Positions 50,275 through 57,578 of a stretch of DNA of 64,000 nucleotides are shown here, in pieces. The first letter of the stretch is position 1. Every line of letters begins with the position of its first letter. Made by a program: the position numbers and the translations under genes. Below the pieces are notes generated by a model. That model made no database searches. It was not told where the DNA came from and saw only the letters and a list, made by a program, of their open reading frames with translations. The DNA lies in NCBI RefSeq assembly GCF_018760785.1, contig NZ_JAHHZO010000020.1:1-64000 (forward strand), given 5' to 3'. Origin of the DNA: Rhizobium sp. CSW-27 (lineage in GTDB: Bacteria > Pseudomonadota > Alphaproteobacteria > Rhizobiales > Rhizobiaceae).

Positions 50275-51123
50275 ATGGACGGCAAAGCACTTGAATTCAT
50301 CATTCTCACCGACACTCATTTCCTCCCTCGTGGGGAGACGATGTATGGTCTCGACCCTCGCGCAAGTCTTGATGCCGCGATCAGTGTTATCAATCGCGAT
50401 CACCCCGGCGTGGATTTTGTCGTGATTCTCGGAGACCTCACCGACGCTGGCGAGAGAGCGGCCTACGAGAACTTGGCGGAGTCGGTAAGCGCATTGAACG
50501 TGCCTTCGGTGCTCATGATGGGTAATCATGACAAGCGTGCTGCGTTTCGTGAATTCTTCCCCTACGCCGACGATGATGGCTCGGGGTTCGTTCAGGCACT
50601 ACGCGTTTTGCCCCAGGCGAGCGTACTGACGCTCGACACGCTCGATGAAGCCGATACGCATATCGGCGATGGCGTTCTGTGCCCGAGACGGCTTGCATTC
50701 CTTGAAACATCCCTTCGCAACGCGCCCAAAGATCGTCCTCTTCTACTTCTCCAGCATCACCACTCCGGCAAGGTCGGATTGCGTTCGATGGATCGGTACA
50801 ACGTCCGCAATGCCGAGGAGCAGTTGGCGGTCTTCGAGAGTGCTCGGCGTCAGCCCGACTACATGTTCCACGGTCACATTCATCGGCCAATCTTCGGGCT
50901 TTGGCACGGCATTCCCTACCACATCCAGCGTGGCATCAATCACCAGGTCGGTTTCGACCTTGACACGGAAGACAAGATACCCGGCTCACTCGAAGCCCCG
51001 GATTTCGCGCTCGTGCGTGTAAACTCGGAAGGAGTAGCGATCCATCATCGCCAATTCCTCTATGCTGGTCCGTCCTACTGGCTTCACGACAAGGATGCGG
51101 TATCAGGGCGATTTGACGGATGA
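50275..51123 (+). CDS. calcineurin-like metallophosphoesterase (GpdQ/CpdA type)
   Basis: 282 residues, cytoplasmic. Metal ligands lie in FIILTDTHF (D-x-H), VVILGDLTD (GD), MMGNHDKR (GNHD), LLQHHHSG and FHGHIHRP (GHxH), the full set of class III phosphodiesterases. GpdQ-type members hydrolyse glycerophosphodiesters; CpdA-type act on cAMP. Its place behind an importer and before a phosphatase suggests cleavage of an imported phosphodiester. GGAGG precedes the ATG. The next gene overlaps it by 4 nt. Confidence 0.88.
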   Translation: MDGKALEFIILTDTHFLPRGETMYGLDPRASLDAAISVINRDHPGVDFVVILGDLTDAGERAAYENLAESVSALNVPSVLMMGNHDKRAAFREFFPYADDDGSGFVQALRVLPQASVLTLDTLDEADTHIGDGVLCPRRLAFLETSLRNAPKDRPLLLLQHHHSGKVGLRSMDRYNVRNAEEQLAVFESARRQPDYMFHGHIHRPIFGLWHGIPYHIQRGINHQVGFDLDTEDKIPGSLEAPDFALVRVNSEGVAIHHRQFLYAGPSYWLHDKDAVSGRFDG

Positions 51124-51854
51124 ATATTTACCTCGATCGCTACAAGGCTGTCCTATGCGACCTCGATGGTTGCCTGATTTCAGGTAACATGGTGCTACCC
51201 GGCGCTAGGGAACTTGTCGCGAGGTTCGGCGACCGCTTGATCGCCGTTTCAAACAACTCCACCGACACACCGATAACGCTGTCTCATCGCCTTGCCGAGC
51301 TCGGCCTGTCAATATCGGCGGGTCGCATCGTACTCGCTGGTTCGACCGCTATTGATATCTTGGCGCGAGAGTTTTCAGGTGCTCGCGTGGCAATCTTCGG
51401 GTCACCCGCAATCCGGTCGTATGCGGAAGCTTCAGGGCTTGTGCTCGCCGATATGGATGCCGAGCTCGTACTGCTCACTCGGGACGTAGGTTTTTCCTAC
51501 GAAGGGCTCACCCAAATCTCGAACATGGTTCGATCCGGAGCCAGCTTGTTTGTTGCCAATCTTGACGGAACGCATCCCGCTCAGGATGGAGGAGTTGTGC
51601 CTGAGACAGGTGCGTTGTTGGCTGCGGTAGCTACATGCCTACCGAATCTACGGTATCGATCGATCGGAAAGCCCGACGAGGTTATGTTCAAGTTAGCCTT
51701 AGAATTGTCAGGTGCGACTGCTCAAGAGGCCGTCTTCATCGGTGACAATCCCGACACAGACGGCGAAGGCGCACGTCGGATGAACATTGCTTTCGCGCAC
51801 ATCGGCGGCAGTTTGTTCACCACTGTCCAAGACTTGGTGATGACGTCGGACTGA
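51120..51854 (+). CDS. HAD-superfamily phosphatase (NagD-like, class IIA)
   Basis: 244 residues. Motif I is LCDLDGCLIS, motif II AVSNNST, the Lys motif SIGKPDEVMF and motif III FIGDNPDTDGEGA, with a cap domain between. Together with the phosphodiesterase it could release phosphate from the monoester made in the first step. The arrangement importer, phosphodiesterase, phosphatase parallels the agrocinopine (acc) pathway of Ti plasmids in logic, though not in protein families. Confidence 0.87.
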   Translation: MNIYLDRYKAVLCDLDGCLISGNMVLPGARELVARFGDRLIAVSNNSTDTPITLSHRLAELGLSISAGRIVLAGSTAIDILAREFSGARVAIFGSPAIRSYAEASGLVLADMDAELVLLTRDVGFSYEGLTQISNMVRSGASLFVANLDGTHPAQDGGVVPETGALLAAVATCLPNLRYRSIGKPDEVMFKLALELSGATAQEAVFIGDNPDTDGEGARRMNIAFAHIGGSLFTTVQDLVMTSD

Positions 51855-51944
51855 ACGGCGACATTGAACGGTTCCTCATCCTAACAGGATCGCGTCTTTG
51901 CAAGTTTGGCTGCTTTGGGCCGAAAGGCGACTTTATTCGACCCA

Positions 51945-52210
51945 CTGAGAGGGGAGAAAGGCGCTCTGCCCTCTCTCCCCCACAAGCACTAAACCGGTCT
52001 CCCCATGCTTCGGCCTGCGGCCTGCAGCACCGGCCGCATTTCCATGAAATCCGTCTCGGCCCTTCGGGTGGGTGATCCCCCTCCGGTTTAGCGCTTGTCC
52101 CCCTCTCTCCAGCTGTTCCGCACGAGCTCGGGAGCGGGAGCGGGGCTCCTGCCCTCCCTTCGATTTCGGGAGGTCAAGGAGTGATCGCTTGCGCTTGTGG
52201 AGAGGGAAAG
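51945..52210 (+). repeat. conserved GC-rich leader, copy in inverted orientation to 18064-18345
   Basis: The partner of the minus-strand leader at 18064-18345, with the same anchors in the same order, including the exact 18-mer at 52137-52154. It ends upstream of the small gene at 52211. The gap after the HAD gene (51855-51944) contains nothing else of note. Confidence 0.65.
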
Positions 52211-52492
52211 ATGACAGAAAAGCTTGAGCCGCAACCCAGCGAGCCATTGTCCGTGAAGGTCGAACGTCACCGAGCCGTCTACCTGGCAGCCGTCAACGGC
52301 GAGGGCGGCGCTGACATGGATCAAGAAGCGAATGCACGTATGGAAATCATCAGGCACGCGCCGTCAGATCAGGATGAGAGAGATCAGAAGCTACTTTACG
52401 TAGCGGGGTACCTAATTGCCTCCAAGGGGAGCCTAAACCCTGAGGAAATGGAGCTTCTTCTTTCAGGCTCCATCTCACTATCGGGGCATTGA
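52211..52492 (+). CDS. small hypothetical protein, paralogue of the 15.0-kb gene
   Basis: 93 residues from the ATG at 52211 (GAGAGGGAAAG before it), starting MTEKLEPQPSEPLSVKVERH. The C-terminal KLLYVAGYLIASKGSLNPEEMELL is shared with the protein at 15000-15356. Soluble, helical, function unknown. It lies behind the duplicated leader. Confidence 0.55.
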   Translation: MTEKLEPQPSEPLSVKVERHRAVYLAAVNGEGGADMDQEANARMEIIRHAPSDQDERDQKLLYVAGYLIASKGSLNPEEMELLLSGSISLSGH

Positions 52493-52518
52493 TGATCAAC
52501 AGGCATCTGGCCCTGAAA

Positions 52519-52941
52519 TCAGTAGTTGGTGGCAACCCATTCGCCGGATGCAGACTTGGCAAATCCAATGACGCGATCGAGAGGAGCTGCGTTCGGATTC
52601 CTCTTGATGGCCGCAACGCATGATACGCCTGGACCGCTGGCGTTCTCGTCACACTCTCCCAAAGCAAGGGTTACATCGGCTTCACCGCGGCCGGTCCTTA
52701 GAGGATTGCGGGCATAAGCCTTGCGGTATGCGGCTAGAGCTTCCTCTTCTGTCGGTATTTCAAGCACAGGGGCCGGAGGTTCGGGAATTAGGGAGGGATT
52801 GGCTGCGATAAGGGCCGCGATCTCCGCATCAGTAGGGGCCCGAACAACCGGCTCTGGCTCCGGCATGATGAGATAAGTACCTCCAGCACCGGTGAGAATG
52901 CCGATACCTGCGGCTGCTACGATGAGAATGTTGCTGTTCAT
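52519..52941 (-). CDS. hypothetical membrane-anchored protein
   Basis: About 140 residues from MNSNILIVAAAGIGILTGAGGTYLIM, an N-terminal membrane anchor, then a Pro/Glu-rich linker (PEPEPVVRAPTD...PPAPVLEIP) and a soluble domain with two Cys (LGECDENASGPGVSC). A periplasmic domain on a stalk is likely. It follows the Cys-rich secreted protein directly and is last in a minus-strand group next to the secretion genes, so an accessory role in conjugation is plausible. Confidence 0.55.
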   Translation of the reverse strand: MNSNILIVAAAGIGILTGAGGTYLIMPEPEPVVRAPTDAEIAALIAANPSLIPEPPAPVLEIPTEEEALAAYRKAYARNPLRTGRGEADVTLALGECDENASGPGVSCVAAIKRNPNAAPLDRVIGFAKSASGEWVATNY

Positions 52942-52950
52942 GTCATCCAC

Positions 52951-53538
52951 TCAGTCATTCAGGTTGAACCAAGCGCGCTGCTTGACGCCCTTATCGTTCA
53001 GTATGTCGAAATAATAAGGATCCGCGCGGCGAGGGCGGGGCTGAGTGATCTGCACCATGCAGCCATTGTCTCGGTTGAAAACATCATTGTCGTTGTTCTG
53101 GTTGATCTGCCGGATCGTGACACCCTTGCGCTCGTTTTCTTGGCTGTCACCAAATTGGGTACGGAAGGCGGCACGGTTGCTGCACTGGTTGACGGTCTTC
53201 GTGCACTGATCCTTGTCGTCTCGGCCCAAGAACGGCCGATCCCCATCGGTGCGGGAGGAAACGGCGGTCATGCCGGCAGGGCATTCCTCGTAAGGTTCAT
53301 AGCCCGGTTTTCCGGCTTTTGCTTCATGGCAGATCGGCCAGGAGAAGCCGGGCTTCGCCATAGCTGATATAAGCCTTTTCATCGGGGGAACGCAGTAGGG
53401 GACGCCATGCCAGGAGGGGCTTTGTGAGGCTGCGCACAAGAGAATCTGGCAACCCCAGGAGGCATCCTCGGCCTTGGCAGATGCTGGAGAGATGGCAAGA
53501 GCCGCGAGACCGGCTACGGCAAAAAACACTGGTTTCAT
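52951..53538 (-). CDS. secreted Cys-rich conjugation-associated protein
   Basis: 195 residues with a signal peptide (cleavage after SASAKA). The mature N-terminus WGCQILLCAASQSPSWHGVPYCVPPMKRLISAM...WPICHEA, with paired Cys residues, is a pattern found in hypothetical proteins encoded beside type IV conjugation genes. The remainder has further Cys residues (ECPAG, DQC, NQC, NGC), consistent with several disulfides. No enzymatic motif. Likely periplasmic accessory protein. Confidence 0.6.
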   Translation of the reverse strand: MKPVFFAVAGLAALAISPASAKAEDASWGCQILLCAASQSPSWHGVPYCVPPMKRLISAMAKPGFSWPICHEAKAGKPGYEPYEECPAGMTAVSSRTDGDRPFLGRDDKDQCTKTVNQCSNRAAFRTQFGDSQENERKGVTIRQINQNNDNDVFNRDNGCMVQITQPRPRRADPYYFDILNDKGVKQRAWFNLND

Positions 53539-53539
53539 A

Positions 53540-53897
53540 TCAGGTGTCCCTCTTGATCAATGCTGCTGAAATTGCCGGCTCGGAAAATGGTCCTTCGAGC
53601 GGAGTGCTGTGCTGGATGCGTTCGCCCGCCGCGTAGATGACGGCCGAAATCAGGGCGAAGGACGCAAACCAGGAAATGCCGATGCGATAGAGCAGTGGCT
53701 GGTTGGGGATATCCCGAGAAACGGCGGCGAAGGCGAAGAGCCCGACCAGGTAGCTGTCGAACGACAAATGGCGCTTGTCGTGAAAGGCCAGCGACAGAAT
53801 GAGAAGGAATCGCAAGCGGCGCGTGGATCCACCAGAGTTTTTGCGCCGGGATGATCACGGCGATCGAAAGGGGGATGGCAAGCAGCAAGCCAGCCAA
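53540..53897 (-). pseudogene. small membrane protein, probably frameshifted
   Basis: Two minus-strand frames together make one sensible membrane protein. The first (53897 downward) gives LAGLLLAIPLSIAVIIPAQKLWW; the second (53815-53540) gives RFLLILSLAFHDKRHLSF, a second hydrophobic segment FASFALISAVIYAAG and the end ISAALIKRDT. Each frame loses a membrane-protein composition where the other gains it, near 53826. One base removed there would join them. The first part has no good start codon. Either a frameshift mutation or a sequencing error is possible; the second frame alone (91 residues) may still be translated. Confidence 0.5.
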
Positions 53898-53941
53898 GGA
53901 TCCGTTGCGAGAGAGGTCGCAATATGTGCGAGGTCTGGCAA

Positions 53942-54646
53942 CTATCGGTCCGTCCTCTTCGGCTTGTTTCGCGCATCAGCAAAAGGAGGAGAGATCTCGC
54001 TTTTCCGCTCGGCCAATAGATTGAAGTCGGCGATCGGATGCCGATCTAGCGTCTTGTCGACGGCTTTCCGGCGCCATTCGTTCATGTCCAACACGTAGGT
54101 TCCCCACATCCCATACCGGGCGGCCATCGCGTTGGTCTGATAAGCGTAATATTGGGCGTTGATGTAAGGGGAATCGAGACGAGCCCAACCGACGCGCAGC
54201 ATTTCGGCGGCGAGATCCACACCGTTAGTCGTGCATTGTGCGACGGGTATCCCATCGTTCGCGTAGGCCAGACCGACGCAAGTCGTGGGTCTGTTTCCGA
54301 CAGTCCTTTTCAGCCAGGCCTTGGCGAAGGGACCGCATGGAACGGGGGTAGGGGCCTGTTGCTTGTCCCGGTTGGTCCACTTTGGGTTCAAAGCCCATTG
54401 AGGAAGCTCACAGGTGTCGATGCCAGCCAACCTCACTTTATAGCCATTGCCAAGCGTGCCGAACCATAGCGTGCGGCCGTCAAGAACGGTTACCGAGCCT
54501 TTGAACGTCGGCAACCGAACAGCAGCAGCAACTGGAGGCGCAGCCTGACCGCGTAGGGCGTGCCAGTTCTGATAGATCGGATCGGCGGCAAACGCCGGCT
54601 GGGCCAAACAACTTGCGGCGATAAAATGGAAAAGGCGGCTTCTCAT
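53942..54646 (-). CDS. secreted SNase-fold protein, partly degenerate active site
   Basis: 234 residues with a signal peptide (cleavage after AFA). The nuclease fold shows GSVTVLDGRTLWF, then VRLAGIDTCELPQ with Arg and Glu in place, but the metal-site Asp of DGDT is Arg and the second catalytic Arg region reads LAYANDGIPVAQC with no Arg. Activity is doubtful. It is the last of three tandem proteins of this fold; the start overlaps the stop of the next gene by 4 nt. Confidence 0.72.
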   Translation of the reverse strand: MRSRLFHFIAASCLAQPAFAADPIYQNWHALRGQAAPPVAAAVRLPTFKGSVTVLDGRTLWFGTLGNGYKVRLAGIDTCELPQWALNPKWTNRDKQQAPTPVPCGPFAKAWLKRTVGNRPTTCVGLAYANDGIPVAQCTTNGVDLAAEMLRVGWARLDSPYINAQYYAYQTNAMAARYGMWGTYVLDMNEWRRKAVDKTLDRHPIADFNLLAERKSEISPPFADARNKPKRTDR

Positions 54647-55179
54647 GGCTGGGCGCTCCTCGATCGCTGGTTCGCCTCACGACTAAGCAGGATGGAAGGA
54701 TGCTGAACGTCGGAGAATTGCCAAAGGCCGGCCTTCTTTTGCTGAGCAAGCTGCTCGGCTATGGCGTAGGGGGCATGATAAGGGAGACCATCGGTCTTCA
54801 AGGCAGCGAATGCATAGCCGCTTGTCACCATGATCTGCGCGAGGTCGAGCCTTTGACTGCCAACCGTGGCGTAACAAACGACATATGAGATGCCGTTAAG
54901 CTTCGCCACAGGGGCACAAATCGGTTTGGTGTCCTTGATGTAGGCAGCCAACATCGCAAGCGATGCCTCGCCGCAATCCTTCTTGTTGCCCTGACCATCC
55001 GTGTAGGCAGTGCCGCGCAAGCAGGACTGGATGCCATAGAGACGAAACCGTTCTCCGTTCGAGATCCAGGTGTCCCCCGTTTCCAAGGTGATGCCGGGAG
55101 CAAGATCGAAGTACCCTTCAGGTGCGGCATTGGCTGTAAAGGGCAGTAGAGTCGCGATGAGTGCAGCAGCAAGCTTCAT
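54643..55179 (-). CDS. secreted SNase-fold protein lacking catalytic residues
   Basis: 178 residues from the ATG at 55179, signal peptide ending FTANA. ERFRLYGIQSCLRGT corresponds to the R-x-x-x-IDTPE core of thermonucleases but has Gln-Ser-Cys-Leu instead of Asp-Thr-Pro-Glu; a matching second Arg is absent. Later parts (LDLAQIMVTSGYAFAAL, AEQLAQQKKAGLW) follow the fold's C-terminal helices. A binding rather than cleaving role is likely. Overlaps both neighbouring genes by 4 nt. Confidence 0.65.
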   Translation of the reverse strand: MKLAAALIATLLPFTANAAPEGYFDLAPGITLETGDTWISNGERFRLYGIQSCLRGTAYTDGQGNKKDCGEASLAMLAAYIKDTKPICAPVAKLNGISYVVCYATVGSQRLDLAQIMVTSGYAFAALKTDGLPYHAPYAIAEQLAQQKKAGLWQFSDVQHPSILLSREANQRSRSAQP

Positions 55180-55784
55180 TGCGCCTTCACCCGAGGATCT
55201 GCCCACATGCCGTAGGAACCCTTCTGGCCGATTTCCTGAGCCTCCGTGAGATCAGGACGTTCGAATGAACCATCGGCTTTCTTAGTCAGGCGAACCGCTC
55301 CTAACGACAGAAGCTGCTCCTCAAGATTATCAACCGTGTCCATTGCTCCAGGATAGTTATAGTAGCCGTAGCAAGTGACATCCTGGACGGGGGCAGTCTG
55401 CTCGCTGATGAAGGCCCTGCAGAACAGAACCTTGGGGCTCTGCAGCATCGTTTGCAGCTGCTGCGTACCAAACTCCTCGCAAGTCCCGGAATAGTCCTCT
55501 GCGCGATTGACCAGATCGCCGCTGCAGGGCTGAACGCCATACAGATGCAACGTTGTCGCTTCATCGACGCGAAACTCAGTCGCCGAGATAGCCTTGAAGC
55601 CATTGGCAGTGGCGTAACCTTTGCGATCAGCGACTTTGCCGGTCCCGTCGTAATACTCGACGACAAGAACCGTCTTGCCCGGCGCCGCCAGTGACCTGAT
55701 GTAGTCCTTGTTCACAGCAGGAGCGGCAAGCGCTTGTGTTGCCAATGCGCAACTTAGAAGCGCGGGAATGATGGCCTGTTTCAT
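55176..55784 (-). CDS. secreted SNase-like protein, most divergent copy
   Basis: 202 residues with a signal peptide (cleavage after LAAPA). TEFRVDEATTLHLYGVQPCSGDL and the end AQEIGQKGSYGMWADPR still follow the thermonuclease-like order seen in the two genes after it, including the C-terminal G-x-W. None of the catalytic residues is recognisable. It is the first gene of the minus-strand group and is divergent to virB1, so it shares the promoter region with the secretion operon. Confidence 0.58.
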   Translation of the reverse strand: MKQAIIPALLSCALATQALAAPAVNKDYIRSLAAPGKTVLVVEYYDGTGKVADRKGYATANGFKAISATEFRVDEATTLHLYGVQPCSGDLVNRAEDYSGTCEEFGTQQLQTMLQSPKVLFCRAFISEQTAPVQDVTCYGYYNYPGAMDTVDNLEEQLLSLGAVRLTKKADGSFERPDLTEAQEIGQKGSYGMWADPRVKAQ

Positions 55785-55943
55785 ATTCTAGCCCTAACCA
55801 TCCTGAGTCCGATTGTTGACCCTGCAAAATAGGGTTTAACACCGATCAGAAAACTTGTAAGAGTGCATCAAATCGGTATCATGTGTGCATTAACTCTAGT
55901 CGGTTTTCATGGCGATCACAACACCGTTTGACGGGCGGGTGCG
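55785..55943. promoter_or_regulatory. divergent promoter region of the virB operon
   Basis: An AT-richer gap with several inverted repeats: ACCCT/AGGGT around 55819-55835, ACCGAT (55841-55846) with ATCGGT (55872-55877), and GAGTGCAT (55861-55868) with a later TGCAT..ACTC. These may bind a conjugation regulator such as the Xre protein. Exact -35/-10 positions are unclear. Confidence 0.5.
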
Positions 55944-56918
55944 ATGGATAAAAACACTGTCTATGCAGGGTATCTAGGCCCGCGAACCCTGACTAGCGCA
56001 GCATTATCCGTGCTGCTCGCGGCCAATACTGCTGCGTCACAAGACTTAGCCACAACAGGGCGTATTTCCAGCGATTACAACGATTCTGTGACAATCAATG
56101 AGGAATCTCTTGTCACGAACTTCGAAGATCGCTGGAGCGGTGTCGAGACATCGGAGAAGGAATTTGTCCTTGGTGCAAACGGTGTTGTCACGAAGGGCGG
56201 AGCTGAAGTATTGGGCGCAACGGCGTCGAAAGACGCGGGCGCCAAAGGGCATCACATTGATGCGTCTGTCAGCGCATATTTTGATGTCTCGGAGCGCGCC
56301 ACCGGCCGCATTGAGCCTGTCCAAACTCCCACTCTAGATACTACATCTAGTGATACCCCCGAATATCTAGGGGCAGGAACTCCCGTTGAAGAGTGCGGGC
56401 CGTCGCCCCTGTCACCTGACGAGATTAAAGCGTTAGTTGCATCCACTGCGCGCCGATACAGCGTCGATGAGGGCTTCGCGGTTGCGATTGCCTGGGCCGA
56501 AAGCCGCTTCGATGAGATCCGCAATTCACCGAAAGGCGCACGCGGACCTATGCAGCTTATCCCCGAAACGGCGGCTCGCTTCGGTGTTCAGGACATTTGC
56601 GATCCCGCTCAAAACATCGAGGGCGGGATGAAGTACCTCCGCTTCCTGCTCGATGAGTTTCAGAACCCGCTTCTGGTCGCGGCCGCTTACAACAGCGGGG
56701 AGGGGCGCATCTACGAATATGGCGGCGTTCCGCCATTCCAAGAAACCGTCGGCTATGTCGCAAAGGTCGTGAATTTCCAGCTTGGCCTACCGATGCCAAC
56801 CGGCAAACGGAAGGCGAGCGGGATCGTCCGAGACATGGCGGCAAAGAACACCAGCGATGCCGGAGTCATCGCTGTGGAGAAGACCGGCAAGTTCGTCGGC
56901 GGCGTGATGCATTTTTAA
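55944..56918 (+). CDS. virB1: VirB1-like lytic transglycosylase
   Basis: 324 residues. A hydrophobic N-terminus (LTSAALSVLLAANTAASQ) and a long low-complexity linker precede a SLT domain from about residue 155: AIAWAESRFDEIRNSPKGARGPMQLIPETAARFGV, with the catalytic Glu in AESRFD, then AAAYNSGEGRIYEYGGVPPFQET. It cuts peptidoglycan locally so the secretion channel can be assembled. First gene of the plus-strand type IV secretion operon. Confidence 0.88.
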   Translation: MDKNTVYAGYLGPRTLTSAALSVLLAANTAASQDLATTGRISSDYNDSVTINEESLVTNFEDRWSGVETSEKEFVLGANGVVTKGGAEVLGATASKDAGAKGHHIDASVSAYFDVSERATGRIEPVQTPTLDTTSSDTPEYLGAGTPVEECGPSPLSPDEIKALVASTARRYSVDEGFAVAIAWAESRFDEIRNSPKGARGPMQLIPETAARFGVQDICDPAQNIEGGMKYLRFLLDEFQNPLLVAAAYNSGEGRIYEYGGVPPFQETVGYVAKVVNFQLGLPMPTGKRKASGIVRDMAAKNTSDAGVIAVEKTGKFVGGVMHF

Positions 56919-56928
56919 GGAGAGAACT

Positions 56929-57276
56929 ATGAAGAACGTCGTTTCCCGGCATTCCGGGGCATTGAAGGCAGTAGCCGTCATTGGCTTGGTGGCAGCCCTG
57001 CAGGTTGCAGGCGCTGATCAAGCGCTTGCACAGGCTGGCGGTGGCGGCGGCGGTGCATTCGCCCCCCTTCAGACAGCCGTACAGATGATCGTTGACTTCA
57101 TCACCGGCCCCTTCGGACGTCTGATGGCAATCATCGCCGTGATTGGCCTCGGCTTCCTTGCCTTTGCCGGCAGGCTTTCGTGGTTCACGGCCGGAGCCGT
57201 CGTCATTGGCATCGGTCTCGTGTTCGGCGCCCCTGCCATCGTTGACCAGATGATTTCGTCGGTAGGCGGCGGCTGA
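56929..57276 (+). CDS. virB2: VirB2-like major pilin
   Basis: 115 residues. A signal sequence (LKAVAVIGLVAALQVAGADQALAQA), a Gly-rich start of the mature part, then two hydrophobic helices (FGRLMAIIAVIGLGFLAFAG and AGAVVIGIGLVFGAPAIV), the layout of conjugative pilins. It would be processed and assembled into the T-pilus. Overlaps virB3 by 1 nt. Confidence 0.9.
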   Translation: MKNVVSRHSGALKAVAVIGLVAALQVAGADQALAQAGGGGGGAFAPLQTAVQMIVDFITGPFGRLMAIIAVIGLGFLAFAGRLSWFTAGAVVIGIGLVFGAPAIVDQMISSVGGG

Positions 57277-57575
57277 TGAGCGATTTTCAGGACGAGAAGC
57301 CAGCTTTGACGCCGTTGGTGATCGGCTTGACCCGTTCTCCGACGCTATGGGGCGTGCCCTACATGGCGGTCGTCCTGATCATCGGCGTGACAATCATTGG
57401 GTGGCTGGTGACGAACCATCTGGCGGCACTGCTGATCGCGCCAGCCGCCTACCTTGTCCTTTTCTCGCTTTGTGCCTGGGACAGCAAGATTCTCGACGTC
57501 CTGCAGGTCACGTCCCGCAAGACGCCAAGGACCCCCAACAAGCGCTTTTGGGGCACCAACTCATACGGACCATAG
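57276..57575 (+). CDS. virB3: VirB3-like inner-membrane protein
   Basis: 99 residues with PLVIGLTRSPTLWGVPYMAVVLIIG and a hydrophobic hairpin (VLIIGVTIIGWLV, ALLIAPAAYLVLFSLCAWD), the typical VirB3 pattern. It anchors with VirB4 in the inner-membrane complex; virB4 follows after 3 nt. Confidence 0.9.
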   Translation: MSDFQDEKPALTPLVIGLTRSPTLWGVPYMAVVLIIGVTIIGWLVTNHLAALLIAPAAYLVLFSLCAWDSKILDVLQVTSRKTPRTPNKRFWGTNSYGP

Positions 57576-57578
57576 TAG

